Positions 16,170 through 23,497 of a DNA stretch of 34,244 nucleotides are shown here, piece by piece. The stretch is taken from contig JAGQPS010000007.1 of assembly GCA_020426595.1 (NCBI GenBank), positions 1 to 34,244 of the forward strand. The letters are read 5' to 3'. The stretch is from Planctomycetales bacterium. GTDB taxonomy: Bacteria; Planctomycetota; Planctomycetia; Pirellulales; Pirellulaceae. Below the pieces are notes generated by a model, which was not told the DNA's origin, ran no database searches, and worked only from the letters and a program-made list of their open reading frames with translations. Made by a program: the position numbers and the translations under genes. Numbering within the stretch: position 1 is the stretch's first letter; every line of letters begins with the position of its first letter.

Positions 16170-17437
16170 GGCACGGGCGACTCCATCGAGGAAGTCGCCG
16201 GTCCGAATCCCATGACCGGGATGGGATGCCGAGGAGTTTCGGTGTCGCCGACGCGAGGCGATCGCCCCAGGAGCCAGTCGATATCACGCTCGACGCAATC
16301 GAAGATGCCGTCGAGACGAGTGGGAGGCAGCGACATCGACTCGGTCGCGGCGAACGTCGCGGTCGCCGACGGCGACGACGGATGGTATCCATGCATGCCG
16401 GCCACGAAGCGGCGATTCATGAAGCTCGGCACGATCAGGCCACCTTCATGGAGCAAGAAGATCGCGTCGCCAAAGCGTCGATCGGGAAAGTCGCATCCCA
16501 ACGAGGCAAGCTCTTCGTCGTCGAGCCAATGACCGGCGGGTTCATCGGCCAAGGCCTCGGTGACCCGCGCGGCGCGCTGTTGTCGTTGCTCGCTCGTCCC
16601 CCAAAACCAAAAGCGAGCCATCGTCGAGTCGAGCATGACCAAGTAGTCGCGGCCAATCTCGAGCCCTGTGGTTCGCAATCGCGCCTGAAGATCGACGCCG
16701 TGCGTCACGTTGGCCATGCCGTGGTCGGAGATTAGCCGGAACCGGACGTCTTGATAGCGACGGCTCGCCAATTCATGCAGTTCCCGCAAACGCGTCTCGT
16801 ACCAGCTCAGTTGGGGTTCGATCGAGGCTCCGTCGAGTCCCTCGGCGTGAAGTCGACCGTCGAGTCTCGCGAGGTAGAGATAGGCGAACGCGACTTCTCC
16901 TTGGTCGATCGTCCGTCGAGCTTCCGCGACGTTGGCTTCGTCGCCTTGTCGCCAATCGCCCATCCAGAACGGAACATCGTCTTCGCGCAGCGAGTCCAGA
17001 AACGTCGCTTGACCACCGTTGATGCCACCGGGTTGGTAAAGGTCCCGTTGTTCGGAGTAATCGAAGTGTTTCAGGTAGCGAGCGGGGACATGGTAGAGCT
17101 GGAAATAGCCGGTGAAGCCCTCGCGGCGAGCCAGATGGCGACTCAAGCGAGAGCGTACGCGCCCGTGGTTTTCCAGGCGTTCGGGGAACCAACGTAGCCA
17201 GCTCATGCTCGCGAGTGGTGAGCGACCTTGAGCCGGCACGAAGAACGAGAAATGACCATGCTCCCGCGGCATCTTGCCGGTCAGGATCGTGGGATCGCAA
17301 GCGCAGCTATAGCCGAGGATCGAATCCATCGGAGCCGTTGTTCGCCAGAGATCGGCCAACAGTGGTCGCCTCTGGAAAAGTTCCCAGCCGAGCGCGTCAA
17401 TGAAGATCCAACAGGTCAGTCGCTTGTTCGTCGTCAC
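16166..17437 (-). CDS. Alkaline-phosphatase-superfamily enzyme (phosphodiesterase/nucleotide pyrophosphatase type)
   Basis: 423 residues from a GTG at 17437 preceded by AGGGAG with 8-nt spacing. Metal and catalytic residues of the superfamily can be placed: D14 in FIDALGWE, a nucleophile T50 in CDPTILTG, D193 and H197 in ARLDGRLHAEG, D238-H239 in LISDHGM, and H349/H352 in GMHGYHP. There is no signal peptide or membrane segment, so it appears cytosolic, unlike most secreted phosphatases. It is the first gene of the polysaccharide operon and overlaps the polymerase gene by 4 nt. It may hydrolyse a phosphodiester or sugar nucleotide, or transfer a phospho-group during glycan assembly. Substrate cannot be inferred. 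Confidence 0.8.
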   Translation of the reverse strand: MTTNKRLTCWIFIDALGWELFQRRPLLADLWRTTAPMDSILGYSCACDPTILTGKMPREHGHFSFFVPAQGRSPLASMSWLRWFPERLENHGRVRSRLSRHLARREGFTGYFQLYHVPARYLKHFDYSEQRDLYQPGGINGGQATFLDSLREDDVPFWMGDWRQGDEANVAEARRTIDQGEVAFAYLYLARLDGRLHAEGLDGASIEPQLSWYETRLRELHELASRRYQDVRFRLISDHGMANVTHGVDLQARLRTTGLEIGRDYLVMLDSTMARFWFWGTSEQRQQRAARVTEALADEPAGHWLDDEELASLGCDFPDRRFGDAIFLLHEGGLIVPSFMNRRFVAGMHGYHPSSPSATATFAATESMSLPPTRLDGIFDCVERDIDWLLGRSPRVGDTETPRHPIPVMGFGPATSSMESPVP

Positions 17438-17468
17438 GGAATCGACTCCCTAGCCAAGTGGACAAGAG

Positions 17469-17539
17469 AGCGACTTCCGAGCCGAAGGGGCCCTAGCACG
17501 CGCGCGGCGAGCGTACCCCCGCCGGCTCTAGGAGTCGCT
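17469..17539. repeat. Long imperfect inverted repeat over the STAS gene stop
   Basis: The arms at 17469-17484 (AGCGACTTCCGAGCCG) and 17523-17539 (CGGCTCTAGGAGTCGCT) pair over 7 bp, a CC/GG step and 6 bp with a 2-nt bulge; inside, GGGG at 17487-17490 faces CCCC at 17516-17519 around a GC-rich core. The right arm contains the stop codon of the STAS-like gene, and the structure lies 30-100 nt before the GTG of the phosphatase gene on the same strand. It could end the STAS transcript or attenuate entry into the polysaccharide operon. No U-tract follows. Confidence 0.5.
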
Positions 17540-17992
17540 ACCGGGGGAAGGGCAGGGGAAGTGCGAACCGTGGTCGGCATCCGGCGATGCGACCAGTCGA
17601 ATCGGTTCGATGGCGACGATGCCAAGAGCTTCGAGCGCGCAATGAAGATCGGCCGGCACGTTCTCCAGGCGAACCGAGCGACCCAGGCGCGCGATGTCCT
17701 GGAGCCAGTTCACGAGGCGTCGTGCCGGCGCGGGCTCAAGCCGCCGCAGCGCGGTTAGATCGAGAACGAGCGTCGAATTGTGGGGCAAGTCGAGGACCGC
17801 GCGCGCATGCCGGCGCAAGTTCGCGGTGGCGAGATCTTGCGGCGTCAGTTCCACGCGGCGGATCGGTGAATTGGTTTCGAGACGCGTGGGGACGGTCCCG
17901 TGGGCGCGCGAGGGAGCGCACGACTCGGCGAGAGTCGAAGCACGCGCGGCGCGCGCCATGGTCACGCTGGACTCGTGGTCGTAAGCGTTCAT
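17528..17992 (-). CDS. Small STAS-like domain protein
   Basis: 154 residues from the ATG at 17992, which has GAGG 6 nt upstream; the frame is open far upstream (to 18820) but that part lacks protein character. After a polar N-terminus of about 40 residues, residues 45-135 follow the STAS layout: VELTPQDL, STLVLDLTALRRLEPAPARRLVNWL at 73-97, and RSVRLENVPADLHCALEALGI at 105-125. In anti-sigma-factor antagonists the DSSG phosphorylation segment follows the DL strand; here the place is EPAP, so the phospho-Ser is missing. MlaB-like STAS proteins also vary at this site. Proximity to the polysaccharide operon on the same strand suggests a possible regulatory link, but nothing in the sequence proves it. 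Confidence 0.65.
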   Translation of the reverse strand: MNAYDHESSVTMARAARASTLAESCAPSRAHGTVPTRLETNSPIRRVELTPQDLATANLRRHARAVLDLPHNSTLVLDLTALRRLEPAPARRLVNWLQDIARLGRSVRLENVPADLHCALEALGIVAIEPIRLVASPDADHGSHFPCPSPGSDS

Positions 17993-18000
17993 CGTTAACC

Positions 18001-18019
18001 TCGATCGAATGTCGATCGA
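18001..18019 (-). promoter_or_regulatory. Hairpin abutting the STAS gene ribosome-binding site
   Basis: Two copies of the palindrome TCGATCGA (18001-18008 and 18012-18019) are 3 nt apart, giving a perfect 8-bp stem with a 3-nt loop. On the minus strand its last two bases are the first two bases of the GAGG Shine-Dalgarno of the STAS gene, so folding would partly cover that site. The same sequence could equally be a protein operator. Confidence 0.45.
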
Positions 18020-18845
18020 CGATCCCTCGATGTCCTCATCAAGAGACTGGAGCGCATCCAGCGCTCGCTCGTCGACCTTGCGGTCGCTTGGACCGCGGTG
18101 CTGTAGGAAAGGTCGAGCACCGGATAAGGCACGCGTCGTGCCGAACCTAGGGCGAGCGCCGTGAATCGCATACGTTGCAGCGGGTTTGCTAGAGAGTGCA
18201 GCCCCCGTTTCAAGACCTGCATGAGGCGACGCGGCGGTCGCATGCGATGCAGTCAATCCGTGCATCCTCCGCGCGACGCTCAAGCCGAGACGCGCTCGAC
18301 GGGCGTTGGCGTCGCCGAGCAACGGCTTCACGCGCCGCAAGTTATTCGGGGGCGAATTGCATACCGCGAGCTGGCCGCGTGGGACGTCGAGATGCGTGAT
18401 GCGGCGTTGGCAACACGAGTTGCCTAGTGCTGGTCCAACGAAGGCGACTGGGCTCAATCCATCGCTCGGCAAGTTGATCACGTCGGGGCAGCGAGGCTGG
18501 GCAGCGCGGTTGGGCCCGCGATATGCCTCGGTATCGCCACTTGCTCGACTCTCCACGCCCCGAGGGAGTTGGCGGGGCGCGGATGCCCCTACGAGGCGGC
18601 TCGTTGACGGTCTGGCCCCCCTGTGATAGCCTTGGCCCTTTCCCGGAATCTTCAAAATGCCGGTATCAGGGCGGTGGGGCATCCCCGATGCGACCAACCC
18701 TGTCGGACCGGCTCCAGTTTTCCGATGGAAGCTGGCCTGCGAGCTGGGCTCGAACTTCTTTTGCCCGTTGATCCCGGCCGCTCCGCGGCGGCGCAGCGAT
18801 CGACGGCGGTTTTGCCTCACTCTCTAGCGATAGGGTTGCCGAGAC
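18020..18845. other. About 826 nt without a supported gene, hairpin-rich at its left end
   Basis: Divergent spacer between the STAS-like gene (minus) and isocitrate dehydrogenase (plus). Perfect hairpins follow one another: GAGCGC 18050-18055 with GCGCTC 18061-18066; GCGGTC 18080-18085 with GACCGC 18091-18096; CGGTGCT 18096-18102 with AGCACCG 18116-18122; GGCACG 18128-18133 with CGTGCC 18137-18142. Further right there are only weak dyads (CGCCCC 18556-18561 with GGGGCG 18574-18579). Several frames are open but give Arg/Ser/Pro-rich strings typical of GC-rich non-coding DNA. The last 240 nt must hold the isocitrate dehydrogenase promoter. Confidence 0.5.
18604..18632 (+). promoter_or_regulatory. 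Weak candidate promoter for isocitrate dehydrogenase
   Basis: TTGACG at 18604-18609 is a good -35 match; 17 nt later TAGCCT (18627-18632) is a poor -10, with TGATAG at 18624-18629 overlapping at shorter spacing. It would leave a leader of about 200 nt. Offered as a candidate only. Confidence 0.25.
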
Positions 18846-19943
18846 ATGGCGCACCAAGTGACGTTGATTCGAGGAGATGGTACCGGTCCGGAACTGGCCG
18901 AGGCCGCGCGACGCTGTGTGGACGCTACCGGCGTGGAGATCGAGTGGGACGTGCAGGAGGCGGGCGTCGACATCATGGCGGAAGTCGGGACTCCGATTCC
19001 CGATGCCACCCTGGAGAGTGTGCGGCGGACTCGCTGTGCCCTCAAGGCTCCGATCACGACGCCGGTCGGAACTGGCTTTCGCAGCATCAACGTATTTCTG
19101 CGACAAGAGCTGGGACTGTTCGCCTGCATTCGGCCCTGCAAGCAGTATCAGGGCATTCGCAGCTTTTTCAGTCAGCTGCCGGTCGACCTCGTGATCGTTC
19201 GCGAGAACACCGAGGACCTCTATGCCGGTGTTGAGTTCGAGGCGGGCAAGGAAACGACCCAACAGTTGATCGACTTCATCAATGGCTTGCCCAGCGATAA
19301 GAAGATCAAGACCAAGGGTTCGGAAACCGGTGTGTCGATCAAGCCGATCAGCATCAGCGGTACCGAGCGGATCGTGCGTTGCGCGTTTGATTACGCTCGG
19401 CAGAATGGCCGCAAGAAGGTCACGGCCGTGCACAAGGCCAACATCATGAAGTACTCCGATGGCCTCTATCTGGCGACCGCCCAGAAGGTGGCTCAGGAGT
19501 ATTCGGACATCGAGTTCGAGGAACGAATCGTTGACAACATGTGCATGCAGCTCGTGCAAAAGCCCGAACTGTATGACGTGTTGGTGCTGCCCAACCTGTA
19601 CGGCGACATCATCAGCGACCTCGGCGCCGGCCTTGTCGGTGGTCTCGGCATGGCTCCGGGAGCCAACATCGGTCCGAACGGCGCGGTGTTCGAGGCGACT
19701 CACGGCAGCGCTCCCAAGTACAAGGGTCTCAACAAGGTCAATCCGACCGCGTTGATCCTCTCGGGTATGTTGATGCTGCGTCACCTGGAAGAGAACGATG
19801 CGGCGGATCGCCTGGAGAAGGCGGTGGCGGATGTGATCGCCGAAGGCAAGAGCGTCACCTACGACCTCAAGCCCAACCGCGATGATCCGACCGCGGTCGG
19901 CACGAGCGAGATGGCCGACGCGATCTGTGCCTTGCTGAACTAA
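18846..19943 (+). CDS. icd: Isocitrate dehydrogenase, short (isopropylmalate-dehydrogenase-like) type
   Basis: 365 residues, full length for the short decarboxylating dehydrogenases. Substrate residues are present: S80, R86, R96 and R119 in [12 protein letters not shown] and [13 protein letters not shown] (118-130), Y126, K197 in VHKANIMK, and metal Asp residues D230, D254 and D258 (LYGDIISD). It oxidatively decarboxylates isocitrate to 2-oxoglutarate in the TCA cycle. The cofactor loop [17 protein letters not shown] (286-302) carries K291, Y292 and V298, with Y339 further on; these match the E. coli NADP determinants K344, Y345, V351 and Y391, whereas NAD enzymes of this length usually have Asp-Ile in the loop. 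R395 of E. coli has no direct equivalent. The gene is monocistronic, ended by a strong terminator. Confidence 0.93.
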   Translation: MAHQVTLIRGDGTGPELAEAARRCVDATGVEIEWDVQEAGVDIMAEVGTPIPDATLESVRRTRCALKAPITTPVGTGFRSINVFLRQELGLFACIRPCKQYQGIRSFFSQLPVDLVIVRENTEDLYAGVEFEAGKETTQQLIDFINGLPSDKKIKTKGSETGVSIKPISISGTERIVRCAFDYARQNGRKKVTAVHKANIMKYSDGLYLATAQKVAQEYSDIEFEERIVDNMCMQLVQKPELYDVLVLPNLYGDIISDLGAGLVGGLGMAPGANIGPNGAVFEATHGSAPKYKGLNKVNPTALILSGMLMLRHLEENDAADRLEKAVADVIAEGKSVTYDLKPNRDDPTAVGTSEMADAICALLN

Positions 19944-19971
19944 GGCTCGGCGCGAGTTTATTGAGTACCCA

Positions 19972-20012
19972 CCGCCGCGGCTTGGTTGCAAGTCGCGGCG
20001 GTTGTTGTTTCT
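19972..20012 (+). terminator. Rho-independent terminator after isocitrate dehydrogenase
   Basis: CCGCCGCG (19972-19979) pairs perfectly with CGCGGCGG (19994-20001), extended inward by a G-U and a C-G pair, and is followed at once by TTGTTGTTTCTT. It begins 28 nt after the stop codon, so isocitrate dehydrogenase and lpxK are probably separate transcripts. Confidence 0.85.
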
Positions 20013-20059
20013 TGAGGGACGTGGCACGGCCGGGGTGACGAGTAGCGTGGGGCAAACGA

Positions 20060-21379
20060 ATGGACCCGTCCCGTTGGTTATCGAACGAGCATCGCGGTGT
20101 CGGATTGTGGCTGCTCCGCGGTGGGCTGTGGTGGGCTCAGTGGCCCTACTCCTGGGTCGTCGCCGCGCGCAATCGGCGGTTTGACCGAGGGCGAGGGGTC
20201 CAGCGAGTCGACGTGCCGGTGATCAGCATTGGCAATCTCACCACCGGCGGGACAGGCAAGACTCCGGCTGTCGCCTGGCTCTGCCGTTACTTGCGAGGCG
20301 CGGGGTTGCGAGTCGCCACGATCAGTCGAGGCTATGGCGCCGAGGAAACGGGTGGTCGCAACGACGAAGCGATCGAACTCGAACAACAACTCCCCGATGT
20401 GCCTCATCTCCAGAACCCCGATCGCGTGGCGGCCGCCGAAGTCGCGATCGAGGAACTCGCGAGCCAATGTCTCGTCCTCGACGACGGGTTCCAGCATCGC
20501 CGCCTCGCTCGTGACTTGAATTGGGTCATCATCGACGCGCGATGTCCCTTCGGGTTTGGCCATCTCTTGCCTCGTGGTCTCCTGCGTGAACCGCTCGGGT
20601 CGTTGAAACGCGCCGACGCCGTGCTGATCAGTCGAGCCAACCAAGTTTCGGCCGACGAACTGGCTCGGCTGCGCGAGCGCATCGCGCGCTTCCTGCGTCC
20701 CAACGTTCCCGTGGTCGCGTGCGCGCATGCGCCGATCGCCTGGGTCAACTCACGCGGAGAAACGCATCCGATCAAGGATCTTCGGACCGACGAGGCCGCC
20801 TGGGGACCTCCGCCACCCTGGACTGGATTCTGCGGTATCGGCAACCCAGCGGCCTTTCGCCAAACGCTCACCGAACTGGGTTGCGAGCCGGATGCTTGGC
20901 GGGTCTTTCCCGATCATCATCGTTACTCGCGCGAGGATCTCGCCGAGCTGCGGTCGCTGCACCTCGAGGCCGTCGCGGGATCCGGGCCTCGAGCTTCCGT
21001 CGTCGACGGTTCCGACGATGCGTCGCGACCAACGGCGACCGACCCGAAGGTGTCGAACTCCGTTCACGCTCCCGCGGCGAAAGGATCGTTGCTCTGTACG
21101 GTCAAGGACTTGGTCAAGATCGAAACCGAACGCGTGGGGACGACGCCGCTGTGGGCGCTGCGGATAGGACTCGAGTTCCTCGACGACCCGTCTCCACTCC
21201 TGTTTCAGTTGGCTCCATTGATCCAGCGAGCCCATGAACAGCAGGTCGAGGTTTGGCATTCCGTGGATGATTTGGTGGGGACCGAGTTCGACTTGGGCGA
21301 TGCCGCCAACTCGGCCGACCCTGCGGCCTCCCGAGACTCGACGGGAGATTCGAGTGAACCCGCCGACGACTCGCCCTAA
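20060..21379 (+). CDS. lpxK: Tetraacyldisaccharide 4'-kinase LpxK
   Basis: 439 residues. Phosphorylates the 4' position of the lipid A disaccharide at the inner face of the cytoplasmic membrane. Signature segments are VPVISIGNLTTGGTGKTP at 52-69 (P-loop 63-69), ISRGYGAEE, LVLDDGFQHRRL at 138-149 with the catalytic-region Asp pair D141-D142, and FGFGHLLPRGLLREP. An amphipathic N-terminus (WLLRGGLWWAQWPYSW) could be the membrane anchor of the family. At about 310-345 there is a polar Ser/Asp/Ala-rich insertion, and an acidic tail of about 35 residues follows the C-terminal domain, making the protein about 100 residues longer than typical LpxK. Its presence implies a lipid A-type outer membrane. 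Confidence 0.93.
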   Translation: MDPSRWLSNEHRGVGLWLLRGGLWWAQWPYSWVVAARNRRFDRGRGVQRVDVPVISIGNLTTGGTGKTPAVAWLCRYLRGAGLRVATISRGYGAEETGGRNDEAIELEQQLPDVPHLQNPDRVAAAEVAIEELASQCLVLDDGFQHRRLARDLNWVIIDARCPFGFGHLLPRGLLREPLGSLKRADAVLISRANQVSADELARLRERIARFLRPNVPVVACAHAPIAWVNSRGETHPIKDLRTDEAAWGPPPPWTGFCGIGNPAAFRQTLTELGCEPDAWRVFPDHHRYSREDLAELRSLHLEAVAGSGPRASVVDGSDDASRPTATDPKVSNSVHAPAAKGSLLCTVKDLVKIETERVGTTPLWALRIGLEFLDDPSPLLFQLAPLIQRAHEQQVEVWHSVDDLVGTEFDLGDAANSADPAASRDSTGDSSEPADDSP

Positions 21380-21489
21380 TCGCCAAGCGTTGAATTGTCC
21401 GCCCGGCGGATTTCATCGGGATGACGGTCAATTACGATGGGCGTATGGGACGCCGAATCCCTCACGCGAAGTCGGCGCCCGATTTCTCC

Positions 21490-21504
21490 AGGAGTCATGA
21501 CGTG
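21490..21504 (+). promoter_or_regulatory. Ribosome-binding site that fixes a GTG start
   Basis: AGGAG at 21490-21494 lies 7 nt before a GTG at 21502. The frame is open to an ATG at 21421, but that has no comparable Shine-Dalgarno, so the GTG is preferred. Confidence 0.7.
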
Positions 21505-22242
21505 TCGAAGGTGACGATTCCTAGCGTCTGGGACGTGCCGCCCGAGTTCCGCGCTCGCTTGGGCGAACGCGTGGGCCGGCAACGCGCGATGTACCACGCG
21601 GGCCATCTCTTGGTCGTGTTGCATCAGCCGCCGCGACCAGGCGAGGATCTGCGACGCCCCGCGATGTTTTGGCGCGACCCGCAAGGGAATTGGTTGTCGA
21701 CCGAAGCGGGAAGTGGGCTGGGGAGTTTTCAGAAGTTCCTTGACCAATACGAAGTGGAGATCGATCAGCTCGAATCGGCCGAGACCGCCGCCTCCGGCTC
21801 CGAGGAATACTTTCAAGTGCTCGACGTGATCGCTCCGCTGCAGCGCTCGATTCGCAATTGTCATGCGGTGCTTCAGGAGTCTCGTCGATTGGTCGAGGCG
21901 GATCGAAACTTGATCAACCTGCGCGATCGCGCTTACGACTTGGAGCGACGTGCCGAGTTGCTTTACTCGGCGGCAACCAATGGATTGGAGTTCGCCGTGG
22001 CGCGGCGCGCGGAGGAACAAACCGCGGCGGCGCAGCGGATGGCGGTCGCGTCGCATCGGCTCAATCTACTGGCCGCGTTCTTCTTCCCCATCGCGACCTT
22101 GAGCGCCGTGTTCGGCGTCAATTTGAAGTTTGGCTGGGAAGAGGCTCCGGCTCCGGTCCCGTTTCTCGTCGTCATGGCGGTCGGGTTGGTGATGGGAGCT
22201 GGCTTGGCGATGTTCGTGGTGCCGCGAGGCGGAGCCAAGTGA
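21502..22242 (+). CDS. CorA-like two-helix membrane protein with GVN motif
   Basis: 246 residues from the GTG at 21502. A soluble N-terminal domain of about 90 residues is followed by a long helical, coiled-coil-like stretch (about 100-185) and two membrane helices at about 187-204 and 219-240. The segment RLNLLAAFFFPIATLSAVFGVN at 186-207, then a short loop and a second helix, is laid out like the C-terminus of CorA Mg2+ channels, whose signature is GMN just after the first helix; here it is G205-V206-N207. The loop lacks the MPE-like sequence and the soluble part is short, so metal transport is uncertain. It lies 122 nt after lpxK and may share its transcript. Confidence 0.65.
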   Translation: MSKVTIPSVWDVPPEFRARLGERVGRQRAMYHAGHLLVVLHQPPRPGEDLRRPAMFWRDPQGNWLSTEAGSGLGSFQKFLDQYEVEIDQLESAETAASGSEEYFQVLDVIAPLQRSIRNCHAVLQESRRLVEADRNLINLRDRAYDLERRAELLYSAATNGLEFAVARRAEEQTAAAQRMAVASHRLNLLAAFFFPIATLSAVFGVNLKFGWEEAPAPVPFLVVMAVGLVMGAGLAMFVVPRGGAK

Positions 22243-22276
22243 CACCAGCAAGAACGAAGGCGGGAAGTGCCTTGCT

Positions 22277-22299
22277 AGGGCGGTTCGAAAACCGGCCCT
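22277..22299. terminator. Hairpin with CGAA tetraloop between two plus-strand genes
   Basis: AGGGCGGTT (22277-22285) pairs with AACCGGCCCT (22290-22299) with a single bulged C, closed by a CGAA loop. It starts 34 nt after the stop of the CorA-like gene. No U-tract follows, so it is either a weak terminator or a transcript-end stabiliser. Confidence 0.4.
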
Positions 22300-22362
22300 C
22301 GAGGAAGCCCCGATATCGTTTCAACGGGCTGCCGTAGTCAGCCGTTCGTGGAGGCCTCGACA

Positions 22363-23352
22363 ATGTCGAACGATCGAGTCAACGGATTCGAGCATGGACC
22401 GGACGACGAGCCCGCTCCCGAATCGCATCAGCCGACGGGCGAGCCGGTGATGCCGAAAGGGCCCATCGGTTCGGAATTGAACTCGGAGCCGGAAGCCGAG
22501 GATTCACTGGAGCCGGAGGATTTTGGCTTGCTCCGCGGCGTCCCGGACGAGGACGACGATCTGGCGGCCGAGCCCGAGCAGTTGCGCGTGCGCCGAGACG
22601 ATCCGAGCGGCACGATCATGCTCGATCGACCGGATTGCCGCAACGCGCTCTCGCGCCAGTTGATTCGCGAGATCGGAACGGCGCTCGAGGATTTGCGTCA
22701 GGTTCGCGCGGTGCGCGCCGTGATCATGACGGGACGAGGAAGTGCGTTCTGCGCGGGTACCGACTTGCGCGAATTGGAATCTCAAATCGGCGATGATGAT
22801 TGCCGTCATCTGTGGTTCGAGGATACCGAGCGTTTGCGGCATCTCGTCGTGCAAATGCTGCGCTATCCCAAGCCGATCATCGCGGCGGTGAATGGTCCCG
22901 TGTGTGGAGCCGGTCTGGCTCTCGTGCTCGCGGCGGACATCGTGGTCGCGGGGGCTTCGGCGACTTTCTCGCTGCCGGAACCGCGTCGCGGGCTCGTGGC
23001 GACTCAGACCGCTCCCTTGCTGCAATTTCGCATCGGGGCCGGACAAGCCGCCTACCTGTTGATGAGCAGCCGCGCGATCGAGGCCGACGTGGCACTGCGG
23101 ATGGGTTTGGCCCATGAGGTCGTCGCCGACGATTTGGTTTGGGCCAGGGCCCAGCAGCTTGCCGGAGAATGCGCGGCGGGATCGCGCGAGGCCTTGATTC
23201 TTTCGAAGCGAATTCTCAACGAAACGATCGGCGAGACGTTGGAGACGTTCCATGCCGTCGCGGCCGCCTACGCGGCGACGGCCCGCACCACCGAAACCGC
23301 CAAGGATGGCGTGCGAGCCTTTCTCGACAAGCGACCTCATGACTGGCCTTGA
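22363..23352 (+). CDS. Enoyl-CoA hydratase/isomerase (crotonase) family protein
   Basis: 329 residues from the ATG at 22363; GGAGG at 22350-22354 is 8 nt upstream and overlaps the alternative in-frame GTG at 22348. The first about 75 residues are an acidic, Pro/Glu/Asp-rich extension foreign to the family. The crotonase domain follows: IMLDRPDCRNALS at 85-97, the oxyanion-hole segment FCAGTDLREL at 129-138, and NGPVCGAGLALVLAADI at 177-193. Of the two catalytic Glu residues of hydratases, the first (rat E144) aligns with A186 and the second (E164) with E206 in LPEPRRG, so simple water addition is unlikely; an isomerase, lyase or hydrolase of the family fits better. It acts on an acyl-CoA, identity unknown. 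Confidence 0.85.
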   Translation: MSNDRVNGFEHGPDDEPAPESHQPTGEPVMPKGPIGSELNSEPEAEDSLEPEDFGLLRGVPDEDDDLAAEPEQLRVRRDDPSGTIMLDRPDCRNALSRQLIREIGTALEDLRQVRAVRAVIMTGRGSAFCAGTDLRELESQIGDDDCRHLWFEDTERLRHLVVQMLRYPKPIIAAVNGPVCGAGLALVLAADIVVAGASATFSLPEPRRGLVATQTAPLLQFRIGAGQAAYLLMSSRAIEADVALRMGLAHEVVADDLVWARAQQLAGECAAGSREALILSKRILNETIGETLETFHAVAAAYAATARTTETAKDGVRAFLDKRPHDWP

Positions 23353-23462
23353 TCGGCGGCGCGAGACTCGACTCATGACAATGGGCCAGTCCTAGCCGAG
23401 CGCTGCTTCCAGAGTTGGAGTCAAAGGGGTTTCGGCGCTTCGCGGCCCACGCGACAATGAAC

Positions 23463-23497
23463 GCCTCAATCCCACTCCACCTTGAGGCTCGTCAACG
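23463..23497 (+). promoter_or_regulatory. Hairpin covering the ribosome-binding site of the multi-haem protein
   Basis: GCCTCAA (23463-23469) and TTGAGGC (23482-23488) form a perfect 7-bp stem with a 12-nt loop. The GAGG Shine-Dalgarno at 23484-23487 is inside the right arm, 10 nt before the ATG at 23498, so the folded leader would hide it. Confidence 0.45.

Noticed and set aside
17993..18820. N-terminal extension of the STAS-like protein (frame open to 18820)
   Set aside because: No plausible start with Shine-Dalgarno and mostly low-complexity residues; the ATG at 17992 has GAGG 6 nt upstream. A short stretch just before it (about 18000-18080) looks slightly protein-like, so doubt remains.
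18666..20027. 453-codon minus-strand frame opposite isocitrate dehydrogenase
   Set aside because: Antisense shadow of a highly conserved enzyme gene.
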